DNA of 64,000 bases from Sphingomonas sp. (GTDB taxonomy: Bacteria; Pseudomonadota; Alphaproteobacteria; Sphingomonadales; Sphingomonadaceae), in NCBI RefSeq assembly GCF_017304635.1, contig NZ_JAFKMA010000003.1:253001-317000 (forward strand). The letters run 5' to 3'. The notes under the pieces are model-generated. The model searched no databases. It saw only the letters and a program-made list of their open reading frames with translations, and had not been told where the DNA came from. Position 1 is the stretch's first letter, and each line of letters starts with the position of its first letter. The position numbers were made by a program, and so were the translations under genes. Shown here piece after piece: positions 61,315 to 64,000 of the stretch.

Positions 61315-61734
61315 ATGTCTAATCATGACATGAACGAGCGAAACGCCGTTTTTGCCGAGGAAGCCTTCATCGTCGACACTCAAATCCTTCTTGATCGTAT
61401 CATGAAGGAAAAGAATATCTCTCGAGCCGATCTTGCTCGACTGATGGGCGTTTCTCGCGCTCGCGTCACGCAAGTTTTTTCGGATGATTGCAAGAATTTC
61501 ACCCTTCGCCTTTTGGCTCGGGCCATGTTTGCGTTGGAGGAGAAACCCGAAATCACTTGTGATTTTCATATCGCCGATCTGCGACAGAAATGGGAGCAGC
61601 ATGTTCTCGAGATGGCGAGATCCACCGAAAATGTCGTGCCCATGTGGGACGACGACACAGACATCCAAAACTGTGCGCCCGCGAACGACAATAGGATGAT
61701 TGGGTTGGCGAAGCATTATAGAATGGCGGCTTGA
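61315..61734 (+). CDS. XRE-type antitoxin of a TAC module
   Basis: 139 residues. Helix-turn-helix at about residues 34-58 (KNISRADLARLMGVSRARVTQVF), which should bind the palindrome at 60857-60874. The segment after about residue 80 (DFHIADLRQKWEQHVLEMARS, then MWDDDTDIQNC and KHYRMAA) is long for a plain HigA. It could hold toxin-neutralising and chaperone-addiction sequences, as in TAC antitoxins (inference). AAGGA lies 9 nt before the ATG. The stop overlaps the chaperone start (TGATG). Confidence 0.72.
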   Translation: MSNHDMNERNAVFAEEAFIVDTQILLDRIMKEKNISRADLARLMGVSRARVTQVFSDDCKNFTLRLLARAMFALEEKPEITCDFHIADLRQKWEQHVLEMARSTENVVPMWDDDTDIQNCAPANDNRMIGLAKHYRMAA

Positions 61735-62222
61735 TGAGCGACATTTCCACAGAAATGGCAGAAACCGCCCCTAAAAGCGAGTTTTCTGGTGCCGAGTACA
61801 ACGCTGTTGCTAAAGGCGCAAAACTTGAGGGCATTAATCTGCTTTCGGTAGCGTTTAATATTCAGCCGGAGTTTTTGGTCGATCAAAAAGATTGGAAGTT
61901 GAATTACGGTAGGAGAGTGCTATCTTGCAATTACTCGCCCGACGATAACAGCGTTATTGCAATCCTTCAGTACCACGTGACGGCAAAGTCTGGCCGAAAA
62001 CGCGCACTTCATTGCGTCGCGGATTACGGTGTGTTCTATCAAACGCCTGACGGGGCAACCCACGACGCGGCCGTCGGCTTTTGCAAAAACGTGGGTACTT
62101 TCGCTGCCTACCCGTACTTTCGAGCGCTCTTTGCTCAACTTGCCAATGAGGCAGGCGTCCGGCTGCCCCCGCTTCCCACTATCGCGTCTACGGCGCACAT
62201 TCCGCCCAAGGAGGAAAAATGA
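61734..62222 (+). CDS. SecB-like chaperone of a TAC module
   Basis: 162 residues. The pattern follows the SecB fold: an N-terminal AEYNAVAKGAKLEGINLLSVAF, beta strands to SNVIAILQYHV-like DNSVIAILQYHVTAK, then DYGVFYQ. The signature near the end is GTFAAYPYFRALFAQLANEAG followed by RLPPLPTI, matching the PYxR...L...G...LPP region of SecB. It would hold the unstable antitoxin as in TAC systems. Start shares a base with the antitoxin stop, so the three proteins are translationally coupled. Ends PPKEEK. Confidence 0.62.
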   Translation: MSDISTEMAETAPKSEFSGAEYNAVAKGAKLEGINLLSVAFNIQPEFLVDQKDWKLNYGRRVLSCNYSPDDNSVIAILQYHVTAKSGRKRALHCVADYGVFYQTPDGATHDAAVGFCKNVGTFAAYPYFRALFAQLANEAGVRLPPLPTIASTAHIPPKEEK

Positions 62223-62281
62223 CCAAATGGAACGTCAGTCATGACGCTAAAATAGGAGGTCATCCGACCTTCCAGAGCTAG
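62219..62281 (+). CDS. 20-residue ORF with strong Shine-Dalgarno
   Basis: The ATG at 62219 overlaps the chaperone stop (ATGA), with AAGGAGG 5 nt upstream. Encodes MTKWNVSHDAKIGGHPTFQS. No family is recognisable at this length. It may be a true small protein, a remnant of a fourth gene, or a chance ORF using a Shine-Dalgarno that lies in the chaperone's last codons. Confidence 0.35.
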   Translation: MTKWNVSHDAKIGGHPTFQS

Positions 62282-62291
62282 GATAAACCAA

Positions 62292-64000
<1,709 letters not shown>

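Overview
The window is about two-thirds G+C, densely coded, with strong G/C third-position bias. Family content points to an alphaproteobacterium of the Sphingomonadaceae (Sphingomonas-like): CpdR, TrcR (DUF1013), DUF1192, DUF1289, UrcA, SapC-family and DUF2793 proteins, a sphingomonad-type TonB receptor with an acyl-CoA catabolic operon, and many small inverted-repeat elements. No rRNA, CRISPR array, integrase or transposase was seen.

Layout. 0-5.6 kb: an RND efflux pair (permease cut by the window edge), an Hsp70-like ATPase and a lone receiver protein. 5.7-17.2 kb: a TetR-controlled acyl-CoA catabolic cluster (TonB receptor, CaiC-like CoA ligase, two enoyl-CoA hydratases, a glyoxalase-like protein and a 993-residue crotonase/acyl-CoA dehydrogenase/acyl-CoA dehydrogenase fusion). 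It is bracketed by a 36-bp near-identical direct repeat whose right copy is the terminator of tRNA-Val(GAC), so it may be an island. 17.2-25.8 kb: tRNA-Val, cpdR, an N-formylglutamate amidohydrolase, a probable unannotated ~108-nt small RNA, a SapC-family protein, a 271-bp cloverleaf-shaped palindromic element, a DEAD-box helicase, a GST, a dienelactone hydrolase and an MBL hydrolase.

26-41.7 kb: a CPBP-like membrane protein, trcR, a glycosyltransferase/LpxH-like pair, a GST, a quinone oxidoreductase, DUF1192, clpA, a secreted hypothetical, a UrcA-family protein, a fatty-acyl-CoA ligase, an uncharacterised membrane-protein/lipoprotein pair and an EF-hand protein. 41.9-48.4 kb: branched-chain 2-oxoacid dehydrogenase (bkdA1-bkdA2-bkdB) with REP-like hairpins in its junctions, a fumarylacetoacetase-family hydrolase and an acyl-CoA dehydrogenase, which together suggest amino-acid and acyl-CoA breakdown. 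48.5-58.3 kb: an ABC-F protein, a second DEAD-box helicase, a nitroreductase, pyrC, a GNAT, ygfZ, an AAA ATPase, UDP-glucose dehydrogenase and an OmpA-family porin. 58.4-60.8 kb: decayed or small genes (5'-truncated DUF2793, frameshifted isochorismatase, a repeat-rich lipoprotein, a VOC protein).

60.84-62.49 kb is a visibly AT-richer patch inserted before thiC. It carries a RelE/HigB-like toxin, an XRE antitoxin and a SecB-like chaperone in one overlapping operon, which I read as a toxin-antitoxin-chaperone (TAC) module. Its promoter has a palindromic operator between the -35 and -10 boxes and the toxin mRNA is predicted to be leaderless. A 20-codon ORF with a near-consensus Shine-Dalgarno and a small HTH gene follow. 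This is the most interesting system in the window.
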